Source: Otis tarda
Lineage: Eukaryota > Chordata > Aves > Otidiformes > Otididae
Direction of reading: 5' to 3'
Length of the DNA: 64,000 nucleotides
Assembly: GCA_026413225.1 (NCBI GenBank)
Contig: CM048572.1
Location: 2,232,001-2,296,000, forward strand
This document shows positions 12,521 to 25,935 of this stretch, one piece after another (the stretch's first letter is position 1; every line of letters begins with the position of its first letter). The notes under the pieces are model-generated. The model did no database searches. It saw nothing but the letters and a program-made list of their open reading frames with translations, and was not told the DNA's origin. The position numbers and the translations under genes were made by a program.

Positions 12521-14797
12521 CTCTCCCTTCATCCACAAAAGTAAACTTCCCAATTTCTATTTAACAAACTTGTGACTCTCTAGGAATAATTTCAGTGTGA
12601 CTATCATAAATTAATCTAAAAAATTTGTTATTAAATGGATCACAATATTACCCTTATATGGTGATCAGTAGAGAGAAACAAGAGTGAGTGGCCAAGGAAG
12701 ACAACCTTGCAGACTTTGGCTATTTAAAGGCATCAGCAGTAGTGCTTACACTCACTGCTTCTGCTAGAAATACTGAGTTTTGTTGCTTTTCCCTCTGTCT
12801 GTTGTAAAAGGTAAGGTAAAAGACCACAGAGCTATACTCAAATTTGTCTTGAGACTCTAGACAACATTCAGCTGGATGAAGGAGCATTACTGACGTCCAG
12901 ATCTTGGTAAAACCTGCTGGTGTAACCTTCGTGCAGGGAGAGAAAGAAAGCTTGCTAATTCCTATTCTGCCTTAAATTTATTGAGCTGGCAAGAACACAG
13001 ATCTTTTTCAAACACAAAAACTTTATTTTAAAGGAATATTTAAAGAGCAAGAATGGAGGAGGTCGGAAATGCCATTCAGTGAGGTTGTCAGTATGGACCT
13101 GAGCAAAGTGCCTATGCAGTGCAGGCTGCACAGTACTTCAATTCAAAGCAGCAAAGCTTAGGAGAAAAACAACAACAACAAAAAACAACAACAACAACAA
13201 CAACAAAACACAACAGAAAAATTAGGGCAGCATCTTAACTAACTATCTGTTTCTATATCAGTGTGTTTGTTCTACAGAAGTCCTCTCTTTCAGTCCTTTC
13301 TCTAGGCAGAGCTTGTAAAATGGTCTAGGAAGCTGATAAAAATGTTTGCAGTTTGTTCTGGGCATAGTTATTCTGATTATGAAATTTAATTTACACTCGT
13401 ATTGTTCCAGACTTCATGCCTTTGAAGTTGCTGAGGTTTATAACTTGGGTATCAAGGAGACCAACGTGGACCAAAGACCCTCAGAGGAAATGAGAGAGAT
13501 AAACCTTCTCTTGCCACATGGAGCTCCGCACTGGCATGTGCACAGCACAGCTCTACCGTCAGGTGTGCGTACAGACCAGGCTGGGGAGCTGCCCTGCCCT
13601 GATTACCCCCTAATGAGTCTCAGGTATCCCCTGCCATCTCCTTTGTGCTTGAAGAAAACCATGCTACTGGGACATGTCCAAATGGGATGACGTTTCCAAG
13701 AGCTGTCCTGGCTTCATACCTACTTGCTCTGCGTGTTCTCTCCTACTTCAAAGCAAACTGAACATATTCAGGCACAGCATAATGAAGAAGTTGTGAATTA
13801 AGAAGAATAACTACGACTCGTAATGATGGATGCCAGGTGGTGAGACCAGAAAGCTGGTCCCCTGTTGTGATCTCTTGAATAAATTTTGCTCATACCTCTG
13901 GAGAATAAGCAGTGCTTGGGAACAGGGGGAAGAACATCCCCTTACAAATCTTGGAAAGAGCAGAGGAGGTGTTCACAGGAGGTAAAGCTCAGAATGATGC
14001 TTGGATAAAGATGAAATTGTGCAGAGGGAAAGAGGGCCCGAAGAGCACCTGAACTCCGGCGTGGGATTCAACTTTGTGTGTGTCTGTGTGGATTTAAGGG
14101 CAGAAAGAGAAAACTAAAAGTTGAGCTCTATAAATTTTTATAAGATACCTAATAGAGAAGGGATTTCAAGATGGTTTATACAAAAGTCAGAATTTATTTT
14201 TATGATGCAATTCAGTTAGGAACACTTCTTTTCCTAAAGAAAACATCAAACAGATCATGATTTCCTCAGATAATCACATATCTGACTCCTGACTGGCTTA
14301 TTGCAGATGTGTATTTCTGTGCAGCGCACTGTATCTGACAAATATTTAAAACATCATCTATTTTGTGAGGAAACATGCTTATAACTCATGATCTCTCTGA
14401 CTGCATGAAACCAACTCTTTTTAGATCTCAAAGCAAATGCAGTGACATCAAAAGTGAATATCTGAAGATGCTTTCCTGTGTTTCATTCAAATAAGCTGTC
14501 TACAGGGACATTAACCCGGCAGTTGTATATTGCTGTGTATCTGCAGGGTCTGGAACCTCGCTTGAGCAGACTCTCAGCATTTGTAGAATTTTCTTTTGCT
14601 TCTTTGCATAAACACAGCTTTGACTATATGAAATAATGACTTGGATTTAAGCTTAAACTTTCAGAATTACGATTTTGCAAAAATGACAGTTTGACAGGTT
14701 GCAATTTTTTTCCCAACTATAAAACAGCCATCTGAATATTTAAAAACAGTAAACATTGTCATTTACAAATAACAGCAAATTCACTCTATTACAGCTA
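12521..14797. other. unique sequence with an (AAC)n tract
   Basis: No exon recognised. The plus-strand open frame 13346-13690 lacks a motif. The only structured element is the AAC microsatellite at 13166-13214. Confidence 0.5.
13166..13214. repeat. (AAC)n microsatellite, interrupted
   Basis: About 14 AAC units broken by short A-runs near 13180 and 13205. A simple sequence repeat, likely length-polymorphic. Confidence 0.95.
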
Positions 14798-14913
14798 TTC
14801 ATAGAATCATAGAATGGTTAGAGTTGGAAGGGACCTTCAAAGCCCACCCAGTCCAACCCCCCTGCAGGGAGCAGGGACATCCCTGACTAGATCAGGTTGC
14901 TCAGAGCCTCATC
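14798..14913 (-). mobile_element. CR1 3' tail only
   Basis: A 116-bp minus-strand CR1 remnant: two tail units, then GGTTAGAGTTGGAAGGGACC and the conserved 3' UTR. It stops at CTCAGAGCCTCATC, the end of ORF2. Extreme 5' truncation with high similarity to the 6-9 kb subfamily implies a young insertion. Confidence 0.93.
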
Positions 14914-16016
14914 AGCCTTATTCTTTTATGTATTTATCATGCAGATTTGTCTGAGAAGAAATGACAAAATAACATGCAGAAAAACAAGAAAAAAAGAATG
15001 AAAATATTTCATACCATTTATACTTCTGGTGAAACAAAACATATTGTTTTCCGTAGAAAATTCTTGTTGAATTCAAGTTGTTTGATTATTATTAACTTCA
15101 CAAATAATAGGAACAACAGGAGGGGAAATAAATAAAGTTTAACCAAATTTTGAAAGAATTTATTTTTCATGGAGAGGGGAATATACACTCCACCTTATGA
15201 AGTGGTTTGTAGGATCAAGGTAGTAGCATACAAAGAATAAAATTATTCCTGTATTATTTTGCTGAGCTTGGGTTCATATGAGTCTCCTACTGCTTTGTGT
15301 GCTTATTCAATGAAAGAGAAGTTCAAGGTTTTTTAAATATGCATTTTTAAACATGATCATTGATTGCAGTTTTACAGAGTGAAAACTTAACTTCTCAGTC
15401 AGTTTTGTAGTAAAATTCCACACCGAGCTGAGTGATAAATAGAGGATTGTCTGTGAAGCTTGAATTGGAGAAAGAAATTACGGTTCTCTGCTTCTCCTCA
15501 AAGATAGAAATACACAAAACTGGAAAAAAAAAAAAAACCTAAGCCAGTTCTTTGAACTTCAAAAATACTGCTTAAATAGATTTCTGCTGAAGGCAAAAAT
15601 GTTTACAGACTATAGCATGAAAAGAAACATCTGCTTGCGGATGGCAGCTGAGAGCTGAACATGTACCACAGTAGGACAACATCTGGAAGTGACACAGTGC
15701 AGTGTGTCCTTCTGGAAAAAAAGATTTTATAGTACTTGTGCAAGGAATGCATCATTTGAGAACTGTATTCTGTAATGTTACTCCTGGGACACCAGTGTTG
15801 TTTGTGTTGTCCCTTCATTGGCACATATGCATGTAAATAAGCAAACCCTGAAATCTTCCAGTATTTTCCAGTAGCTTCTCCACTGCAAATTCTCAGTTGA
15901 TGAGGATGAGTAAAGTCCATAAAATTTATGAAGCCTTCTGTCTTAAAAACAGAAAACTGAAAGACTTTCTGATGTGTTTGTTTCTTTAGAAAGATATTTA
16001 TCTTGGCTTTTGACAG
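14914..16016. other. unique sequence
   Basis: AT-rich, with an A-run at 15523-15538. A minus-strand open frame (15603-16118, 171 codons) runs antisense into the plus-strand candidate exon. It shows no recognisable domain. Confidence 0.45.
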
Positions 16017-16217
16017 GTATACTTGGATGAGGCTCATCAAAGTGGTCGAAATGAAACACTGGCAGCTGAAACATGTGGGACCTGCCCCAGCAACACCAAT
16101 GGTGGCTCTGCAAGCCATGCTGTAGCAAATGGACGGTCTCTGCTCAAGCCTAACAAACAGCTGCTATTAACCTGCTGCTGGAAGTGCTGTTCCCCTTCCC
16201 AAAGTCAGGTTGCACAG
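16017..16217 (+). CDS. candidate internal exon, 67 codons (unidentified)
   Basis: Bounded by a pyrimidine-rich acceptor (TTTCTTTAG... CTTGGCTTTTGACAG) and a near-consensus donor (CACAG|GTAATA, GT at 16218-16219). The 201 nt are a multiple of three and fully open in the frame beginning VYLDEAHQSGRNE and ending SPSQSQVAQ, so the exon could be included or skipped without a frame change. The middle is serine/cysteine-rich (LLLTCCWKCCSPSQ) and matches no family I know. A lncRNA exon is an equal possibility. No partner exon was recognised nearby. Confidence 0.3.
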
Positions 16218-19200
16218 GTAATAAGGTTTAGTTCAGGTCTGCATCCCACTGAAGGCTTAAGGTCTCTCAGCATCAGCCATGGGACAAAATCTTTTGCTTT
16301 GACTCCAGCAGTGCACAAGGAGTGAACATTTACCAAAAAATCTTAGTCACTTAGTATGGCAAGAAGTGTGGGAGCAGAGGGTGGCATAGGAACGGGAGCA
16401 GAGAACTGCCCCTGTCTGGCCCTCTCACCCCAGCCCGTGTTCATTACTCTCTCAAGTAATTCAAATTTTCATCTCGAAAAGAGAAATTAGCTATCAGCAT
16501 TTGCTGACTCTTCCTTAATCCCAAAATCAAACTTCATCATGATGGCACAAGAGATGTCTCAGAAAGGAGCCCTCCGTTATTTCCTGCTTTAGGCATTAAG
16601 AGCTGTTTTCTGTAGGTGCACAGATCACTCTTCTTGAAGCAGCCTATTTTGTGGTCGCTTGAGATGTACTTGTTGAGAGGTCCTCGCTTGGCGGCTGTGG
16701 CAGGTGGTCTCCTGATCTTGAGAGCAGTCAAAGACAAACTGTTGTGTGATACAGTGGAGTCGCTGTTGCTCTCCCTTATTGAGCCAAAGCGTGTGTGTGT
16801 TTGTTGCTTCTAGAAACAGAAAGAAAATTCTGCATATCTGTAAAAGACTTTTAGTCAGAATGCTTGAAGCTTTGTTCCTGAGTAGTTCATGCATCTTGTA
16901 TTTGAAGGTTACTAAACAAACAAAATACGGAGGAGAGAGAGAGAGCTTATACACTCTCAAGCCCCTTTCACCAATTTGCCTTGTTTTCGGTAATACGTAC
17001 TCGTACATCCAAGTGATTGATACAACCAGTTCAGTTATCTTTCATCCACATAAGTGCCAGAGTTTAATATGCTGAATTAGACACACAAGAGGGGTTATAT
17101 TCCAGCTGCCTGAGTTGAAGTTCACCTAGTTTGCTGGAGCTATCAGAGCCTTGAATAGGTCTAGCGTGACCTGAAAGCTTTTGTGGTAGACTAGCTCTGC
17201 ACAAAGTGGAATTCAGAACAAAGATGAGGGATAAGGTCCAGCAATCTTCTACTTCTGATTCTTCAGGGCTACGGACATTTTTACATAACTGCGTTAGATT
17301 TAGATGCCTATGAGCTGGATAAAAGAAACCTAGACCTGGCGTGTTCATGGCTACTAGCATTCCCACAGGTGAGGAACACTAAGAAAGAATCTGGGTTGGT
17401 TTTTTGACATTATACCTCGATTAAATGCCACTGTTGGCTCCTCCCCATGTTATAATATTGCCCTGAAGACTGTGCTTCCGAGTATACCTCCTTCAGAACA
17501 TTTAGAACAGGAGAAGAAATTTGCCTTTCTTCTTTCCAAGGAACAGCTCAAGCAGCTGGTTGGCTGGGACACTTCTAATGTGCTTTGATTGGTGCTTCTG
17601 GCATCCTCTGCCTGATCTACATATAGAAAAATGAGTCTTCTTCACATGCAGTCAAAACTCTAATGCTATCTGAAAATAGCATGCTTTGAGACAAGAGGGA
17701 ATTTCTTTATCACTAAGTCCTAAAGACAAAATTAATTGGTGCTAAGAGAAGTTACTGGGGATGGCCAATGAAGAAAGTTGGGTAAGACTAATTTCAAGAC
17801 AAAATTTATAGGCAAAGTGAAGGTATCTGGAATCACTGTGTCTTTTCTGCCTTTTGTTAAAGCCACAACATTTGGTTCATGATATGGGGATAGAAAATTT
17901 GCCATGCAGTCCCAGGCAGAAAAAGCAAGCTTACCAGGAGTACAGCAGTGGAATATGTGGGCAATCAGTCAACTTAAGTTGTTCAGCTTTATAAGACACT
18001 GATTCCTTGGCCTGTTCTCAGGCGACAATAATACTCCATTATTCTATCTTATTGTAATTCTCTCCTTAATAATACCAAATTCATTTCTGTTCAACACTAC
18101 TGAGTACAAGACAAAGTAAGGCACACCATGGCACACATCACTAAAAAAACCCTTAAGCTGGATGCCTCCCTCAGATGAGCTAATATATTATCTCTTATTA
18201 CAAATGTTGTATCTTGGTATTTGATTTCTGTATATCTATAGAAACAATTACATAAATGTAGGTGATAGTATCTCTTTCTACAGAAGTGGCAACATATACT
18301 TCTGTTGTTAATATGTTGCTGTTAGCACTCTACTTCTGAAAAACTTTCCATGGTCTTTCCTCGGAATTAAACCCTTTGGGAAATGTTTCATTCTTTAACA
18401 TCTCTGACTTCAGTTTTATTTAAATATTATGTAACTAGAAGTAGCATCTACAGTCCCAAATACTGAATTATTATTAGTCTTTGCAGAAAGCAAAATTTTA
18501 AAGTGTCAGAAAGCTTAAAAGATACTGGATTATTTTCTTCTAGATTCTGAGCCTTTAGTATACGTTTTATGTGGTTTCAGACTTTTATGTCCTATTGCTG
18601 GCTGAGAAGTTTTGGTTGTTTGTTTTTTTTTTTTTTTAAGAGAGAGAAAAGAGAGGATCTGAATTCCACTTCTTCACGTGAATCAAACAAGTGTAATTTA
18701 ATGAAGACGCCATACCTTTGAAGACCTGCAAACAAAACCAGTTGTTCACTGCAACCTCCAGCTCGTTCTGTTTGTTGGCAGGTCAGTTTTGTATTGCCAT
18801 ATAACAGCAGTTTGCTCCTCAACCATTTCAGTGCCTAGATGTCTGAAAAGCTTCAGGCAATAAAGAGTCTACTGCATGCCTAAGAAAGTGGCTCTGGTGG
18901 CTCCTTTCCAAAGATATGGGTTTTTTTTTTCCTTCCTTTTTTATTCTCCCTTGGTAGTCTAGCTTCAACTTGTAGTCAAGTATCATCCTACCTCTGTAAA
19001 ACTAAAAAAGCTGTTGACTGTAACGATGCGTTCCCAAAGTTGTTCTTGTTGATTATAGTGAAGTTGGTTCTTGATTTTTGAAGCCTAGTCTATTACTGAA
19101 GGAATATTACTGAGCATTGGCGGATAAATGTGTTGGCCCGTGTTGGTGTGTCTTTGCAGGGTGAGGCTCAGTCACCTTCTCTGAGGGATGTAGCTGTGAG

Positions 19201-22200
19201 CACTGGGTTCACGGTTTGTTAGTATCTTAAATACTTTCACAGAAACTTCTTTTACATTGTTTGAACACATAAGTAGGTAAAAGAAAGTCAGTGGTGAGAA
19301 TTCAATGGTCTAACTAAAAAAGTAAAGGTCTTTTAGGTCTTTAGGTCTGAAAACAGGATGTATAGAATTATTTTGTGTGCTTTGAACTGTAAAAATCTTG
19401 TATGATCTAAGCTCTGGATAAGATTTAGCTCTGAACGAACTCTTTTTCAAATACATTAATGTTCATAAGCGTGGGGAGGAGGAAGCTGGATATTGGCTCC
19501 ATTGTTCAGGAGGAGTTCTCCCTGCTGGAGCAGAGATTGCATCCAGCTGCATGGAAATCAGTCCCTAACTTTGACGTTCTGGCCATACTTCTGACCCGAT
19601 AATTTCTTTTCTGTCTTCTCTCTGTCTTATCTGAGCTAATATAAAGAGACAAGAAAATCTCCCCGGATACCTGACTTATGGCATTGAAGTGCCCATAGTT
19701 TCAAGATTAAAACCAGACAACTTAGGGTGAGGGAGAGGGAAAAGCTGTGGTTACTGCTATGGAGAGGAAGAATTATGGGAATAAGAACACAGATCTGTAG
19801 TGACTGTCTTAATATGATTATCCATCTGCAAATCCTGATACTCTAAGGGAGAAAACAGCTCAAAAATCACAATTAAATAATAGATTTTTTTTTTAACGTT
19901 GTTTCAGCAGTAAGTAGATAGCCTTGAAATGACTCTTAGTCCTGAAAGGTCTGCAATCATTGCAGTAATTGGAAGGCAAATGAGCATCTTGGCAGAAGTC
20001 ATTAACAAAGCTAAAACCTCTGCTTTGATTGAGAGCAATATAAAATGCAAGAAGGGTAGGCAAAAAGTTCCGAAGGTGATGGGTTGCTCTGCAAGTGAGC
20101 TTCTGAAGTGCACATATGTGATCTGGACCTACCATGGGCCGAGACGCAGTGCTGCAAGGCATTGGTTTTCAGTGGTGCTCTTCAACTGACTCTTTTAAAT
20201 GCCGCAGCGGTAGAGTGCCGTATCGGAGCTGCGTTAGAAATCCCAGGACCTCCACACAAGCTTGCCACGCTGATAGTACTTCAGCAAGCACATTTTAGGA
20301 CTGTAAAGTCTGTAAGTGCAATACTTTGTTTGTCATGATATGACGTGCCAGACTTCTCCCCAGCATATCTGCATCAACGTTAAGGAATTATGATTGTGAC
20401 ATTCATTGGGTCCGTGAAGTTAAAGTCTGTGAGAAGTTAAGGGCTTAGAAGAGAAAACAATTGCCATTGAAAGATTTGTAAAACTGTGATGTAGCTCTTA
20501 TTTCTTTACTTCCCTTCTGGCTAGGAAAGTAGACGATTTACATTTTATTTATGTAACTGAAAAAATGGAGGAGGGGGGAAGAAATGCACAAAGTTCAGCC
20601 TTTATGGAAATAGAAAATGTGAAATATGTTCTGTCACTGGTAATAAAATATTCCATTTTACTTGGCCCTAATGTTCATGTATGTTTTATTTCAAGGGAAG
20701 AGCAAAGGAAGTAAAAAAAAAAAAAAAATCTTCATTAACTTGCTGGAGTAGGAATAGAAGGAAGGGACAGTGATTGTACTCGCTGTCATTCAAATAGGCA
20801 GCATAAGTGGAATTTTGTCATTGTAAGGCAAATTTTTCAAAAAGTATTATTCAGATCAGGTTCTTTTATAATCATGTGTTTGCCAAATTGAAAGATAAAC
20901 AGCTATTCTCTTTAATGCACACTTCACACAAGGATTCAGTGTTTCCTAAAAAGAAAACCTGTAGAAAAGCCAACACTGAGGCTGCTACTGTTACCACTAC
21001 CTTGCTAAAAAAATCACTTTGCTGGCTTATTCCAGGCACTTAAATAGCTCTTTCTGGTGACTGCCTTACCTACATGATGATATTACTTGAGGATCATTAT
21101 TTCAAAGTATCCCAAATTAAAAATGTCTTTTGTTTTCTTATCATTCTTCTGCTGTCAGCTAACCTGGTGTTTCACTCCCTGTGTTCGCTGAAAAAGTCTG
21201 TAATTGTTACTACTTTCCACTCCTGCTCTTAAGATTCTTTTATTTTGTGTGCTTACCAGCACATCTTTTTTGCCTTCTGATATAAATTTATGTTCTACTG
21301 TTCTTTTCTAATTCTGTTTTAAAAACAGCAAGGCTGTATCATGCAGTAATATCTGGAACAGATTTATTTTATAGTTTTTGTAATGAAGATTTTTTGAAAC
21401 ACAGAGTTTCCAAGAACTTGGCTTTTCAGATGCACTGAAAATGAGCAAAAGAAAAAGACTCTGTCAATTTTGCATAGATCAGAAAATGCTACCTTGATCA
21501 AATTAAAATGTTTTGCAGAAATGTATTCATTGCAATGAACTCTCTCCAAACAGCGGCAGGTTTTGATGACTTCTTGCCTGCTTTTTAAATGATTTCTTGC
21601 CTTATCTCTGTCCTTTTTAAAATTCTTTTTTTCTTTATGCTTGGCTGGTTTTTTTTACTGTTGTTGGTTTTGTGGATTTTTTTCTCCCACTCCAAACTGA
21701 GGCTTTTAGGGAAAATGTCTTTTTGCTGGAACACGTCCTTCTCTCTGTGCAGAAAACAACTTCTCAGTGCGTACTGGTGCAATACTCTATTCTTAACATA
21801 TGAATAGGTGTCAACAGCAGCTCAGAATTATTTAAAATAGATCACTGTGACTGTTTAAGCTAACAAAAGCTGGTAAGAAGAAGGAGGTCTAGACTTTGAA
21901 CTTTGAACTTCAGATGCATGTACAGTAAGTATTTCTTGTGACACCATTTGCCAAAGCTCAGGTGCCGTAAGCTTGATTTCTGACAAGCCCTCGTTATTGA
22001 AGTGTATTGATTTGGCCCAAAGATCAGGCATGTGTTAAATAGGGAGTGACAGATCAGAAAACAAGCAAGGGAGAAAGATACAACCTCAACCGCCTTTTTA
22101 CTTGGCTAACGGTCAGAAAGGAAGTTGTGAATAAATACTGCTAAAAGAGGAGGAAAAAAGCCACCTTGAAAAAAAGGAAGGAAAATAATGCCAGAGCCTC

Positions 22201-24197
22201 TGCTTCAGGAGCAGAGATTGGTCTCCTTTCTTCCTCCAGCTCCTTGCATGTATCTTTTGAGATTCTCCTCCAAGAAACAGAGCTGAGATGGGAGTTTCTA
22301 CTGATGGCATTTCTTGGTCATTCTCTGCAGCTCAGACAGTAAGGGACAGCAAGCAAAGTGCTGACCTCTTTATACTTCAGGTTGCATTTAGTTTCTTTAT
22401 TCTTCTTCTAATAAACCACTTAAGTTTTTGTAATTAAGGGTTAACTAACCTTTGTGTGATGTCTGCATGTCATTCTCTAGGGTGGGATTCAACACAGCCT
22501 CAGTCAAGTTCAGACACTTCTGCCCTCACAGTAAGCAGAGGGAAGAGGTCATGATCTCTAACCCCCTCTCCTCAGTCATTTTCTTGCTTTTCCCCTGGCT
22601 GTCCACTGAAAAACCTGAATACAGTTGTTCGGGGTATCCCTCTACCTAACCCTCAGGGCAGGTGTATCTAAGTAGCTCATCCATACATCACCCCACTTGT
22701 AATCCCCACAGACTCTTTAAAGCACGTACTGATATACATAAACAAAATCTTGAACGTTACCTTGCTTTAAAAAAGAAGGAAAAAAAGGCAGAGGACTAAC
22801 CTCAGACCTTGGTACTTGAAGACTTGAGTCCCAGAAAGCCAGTCCTTCCCATGGAGCCCAATCCTTAGTGCCATCCAAGATGATAAGATCTATGATGAAC
22901 ATAAAAAACCCAATAAATGCTTACCAGGGCAGACTGTCTGCCTTCTAACCCTGTACTCTGTCTCCAGCAGTGGCAGGATGAGAGGCTATTCAAGGAAAGT
23001 GTGTGAGCTAAACCAGAAGGCTGGTTGGCTGCCCTGGTATTTTCCCTTCCTCTTCTCATCATGCTGTAACAGGGCCAAGTGCATGATGGTCCTAGGTTTC
23101 TTCCAGTGGCTGGATGACGCAAATGTCGGAGAATGCGACCCCAGCTATTATGGTGTAACAGGCTAGCCGTAAGCCCATCTTCCCAAACAGACTTCAGGTC
23201 TGACTGGAAGTCTGTACCTGGAAACCATTTTAACGGAGTGGTGCTGGAAGGGTAACTTTCTCCTGGAAACAATTGGGTAGTTAGGTGTGTAAGTGCTGCA
23301 ATTACTTGAGAATTGTGTAAAACTTTATTTCTAATTACAGAATGACATATGTAATCTTAAAATCATGCTGGGGTCCAATGGTTTTATTTTGCACCGATGG
23401 TAGCGGTTGAGAAAGTAAGAAGTCAATTAAGTGGAGTGGTGGATATCTGTCTTTCTATTACTGTTTTTGGACCAAAAGGTATTGGTTTTGCTTCTTAAGG
23501 ATTTTTTTTTCTCTCGGGAAGTTGAATAAGAAAAAGTGTTAACTGGGGTGCAGCCTGCATATCCTCTACTTATGGCTACTGATGAGCAATCCAGGTAGAC
23601 TCAAATCAAAGCAAATCAAAGTTCTCCATAATAACTAATAGCAACTTCTTGCAAGCAATTTTTTACAGAGACAAGCATTAAGAAATACAGTATCTATTAG
23701 AACTGCATGTAAGAGTCTGGATTTATTGAAGACAAGGCAATTATGCCAGAAACTGCTTCTACATGCTTTGTGTAGGTGCGAAGTAAAGCACCCATAGCTG
23801 TTGCAGCTCCACTGGGAACTTCTACCTGTGCTGAGTAATCTGGTCTTGCTGTATTTGAGCTCATCTTGAAGCAATACCACAAGGTGATGAGCTATTATCA
23901 TGCTGAGTGTGAACAGGCTATTGGTAGAGCTGCACATGTGATTGCTATTCATGTGAATGTCTAATTTTTTAAATGCAAGCAAGTTTTGCTGTTGCTTGTT
24001 TCCTGGAAACAATTGTAATTAAATAAAAGGGCCTCTTATATAAATTTTCATAATTTCTGTCAACACAGAACGTTAAAAGCTGTGCTAACTATTTCAGTCT
24101 GTCCCTAAGTTCTTGGAAGGAATATATGTATTCTTCTGCCTGTTTCTGTGTTTTGTTTTATTTACATAATATTTCCACATTATTTTCATTTATTTTA
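16218..24197. other. long unique stretch, intron-like
   Basis: About 8 kb with no CR1, LTR or recognised exon. It contains T-rich and A-rich runs (18625-18638, 20714-20729), a GA-run near 16930 and a local TTTGAAC tandem at 21890-21910. Open frames such as 22865-23272 (-) and 23635-24012 (-) lack motifs. It is compatible with a large intron or a gene desert. Confidence 0.5.
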
Positions 24198-24905
24198 GAA
24201 TCATAGAATCACAGAATCATTTGGTTTGGAAAAGACCCTTAAGATCATTGAGTCCAACCGTTAACCTAACACTGCCAAGTCCACCACTAAACCATGTCCC
24301 TAGGCACCACGTCTGCACATCTTTTAAACACCTCCCGGGACAGTGACTCAACCATTTCCCTGGGCAGCCTGAGCCAATGCTTGACAACCCTTTCAGTGAA
24401 GAAATGCTTCCTAATATCCAATATAAATCTCCTCTGGCACAACTTGAGGCCATTTTCTCTGGTCCCATCACTTGTTACTGGGAGAAGAGACCAACAAGAG
24501 ACCCACCTTGTTACACCCTCCTGTCAGGGAGCTGTAGAGAGCAGTGAGGTCTCCCCTGAGCCTCCTTTTCTCCAGACTAAACCACCCCAGCTCCCTCAGC
24601 TGCTCCTCATAACACTTGTTCACCAGACCCCTCACCAGCTTCCTTGCTCTTCTCTGGATGCACTCCAGCACCTGAATGTCTTGCTTGCAGTGAGGGGCCC
24701 AAAACTGAACTTGAGGTGTGGCCTCACCAGCGCCCGGTACGGGGGACAATCACTCCCCCAGTCCTACTGGCCACGCTGATCCCGATACAGGCCAGGATGC
24801 TGTTGGCCTTCTTGGCCACCAGGGCTCACTGCCGGCCCATATTCCTCTGGCTGTTGACCAACACACCCACATCCCTTTTCACTGGGCAGCTTTCCAGCTA
24901 CTCTA
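24198..24905 (-). mobile_element. CR1 LINE, 5'-truncated (second subfamily)
   Basis: A minus-strand CR1 whose 3' UTR (TTTGGTTTGGAAAAGACCC) differs from the 6-9 kb copies, so it belongs to another subfamily. The minus-strand frame 24749-24468 encodes ORF2 blocks including [14 protein letters not shown] and [17 protein letters not shown]. It ends upstream near the GQLSSY segment and is directly abutted by the next CR1. Confidence 0.92.
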
Positions 24906-24910
24906 TAATA

Positions 24911-25935
24911 GGATAAAATAGAATATTTGCCGTTGGAAGGGACCTACAGTGATCATCTAGCCCACGGCAGGGGAGTTGGAATGAGATGATCTTTAAGATC
25001 CCTTTCAACCCAAACCATTCTATGATTCTAACTGCCTGAGTGCTTCAGGGCTGACCAAAAGGTAAATCACATTATTAAAGGCATTGTCCAAATGCCTTTT
25101 AAACACTGACAGGCTTGGGGCATCAACCACCTCTCTAGGAAGCCTGTTCCAGGGTTTGACCAACCTCTCGGTAAAGAAATGCTTCCTAATATTCAGCCTA
25201 ATCCTCCCGTGATGTAGCTTTGAACCATTCCCACACATCCTGTCACTGGATCCCAGAGAGAAGAGATCAGCACCTCTCTCTCCACATCCTCTCCTCAGGA
25301 ATCTGTAGAGAGCAACAAGGTCACCCCTCAACCTCCTTTTCTCCAAACTAGACAAACCCAGAGTCCTCAGCACTCCTTGTAGGACATTCCTTCCAGCGCT
25401 GTCACCAGCTCTGTTGCCCTCCTCTGGATGCATTCAAGGATGCTCACATCCTCCTTCAATCGTGGGGCCCAGAAATGCACACAGTACTCCAGGTGAGGCT
25501 GCACCAGCGCTGAATACAGCAGGATAATCACCTCTTTTGACCGGTTGGTTCTGCTGTGTTTGATGTGCCCCAGGACGTGGTCTGCCCTCTTTGCTGCCAA
25601 GGCACTCTTCTGACTCCTGCTGAGCCTGCTGCCGACCAGCGCTCCCAGATGCCTCTCTGCAGGGCTGTTCTCCAGCCACTCCTCTCCCCATTTATACCTG
25701 TGTTCAGTGTTACTCCATCCTAGGTGCGGAATCCAGCATTTGGACTTCTTGAATTTCATCTCATCAATGGTTGCCTGATGCTCCAGTCTATCTAGATCCC
25801 TCTGCAAGCCCCCTTGTCCCTCAAGAGAGTCAACAGCACCTCCCAGCTTGGTTTCATCAGCAAACTTCCTAATGGTGCGTTCATCTCCTGCGCCATCACT
25901 GATAAAAATGTTGAACAGCAGGCTCTGTAAGGCTC
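24911..25935 (-). mobile_element. CR1 LINE, older, with nested insert
   Basis: A minus-strand CR1 of about 1 kb. ORF2 pieces occur in two frames: 25807-25367 ([44 protein letters not shown]) and 25433-25020 ([29 protein letters not shown]), so a frameshift lies near 25370-25430. The 3' end is interrupted by a short plus-strand CR1 tail (24963-25028). The consensus text TCTAGCCCA/ACTGCCTG resumes across that insert. The upstream boundary near 25935 is approximate. Confidence 0.9.
24963..25028 (+). mobile_element. nested CR1 3'-end fragment (~65 bp)
   Basis: The sequence from about 24963 to the tail CCATTCTATGATTCT is a plus-strand CR1 3' UTR end inserted into a minus-strand CR1. The host element's sequence stops at ATCTAGCCCA and resumes at AACTGCCTGAG. 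The insert is only the last 65 bp or so of an element. Confidence 0.75.

Noticed and set aside
13166-13214. Regularly spaced repeat considered as an array
   Set aside because: It is a simple AAC microsatellite. No spacer-repeat (CRISPR) structure exists anywhere in the window.
15603-16118. 171-codon minus-strand open frame
   Set aside because: No motif or splice bounds, and its 5' part is antisense to a better-supported plus-strand exon candidate.
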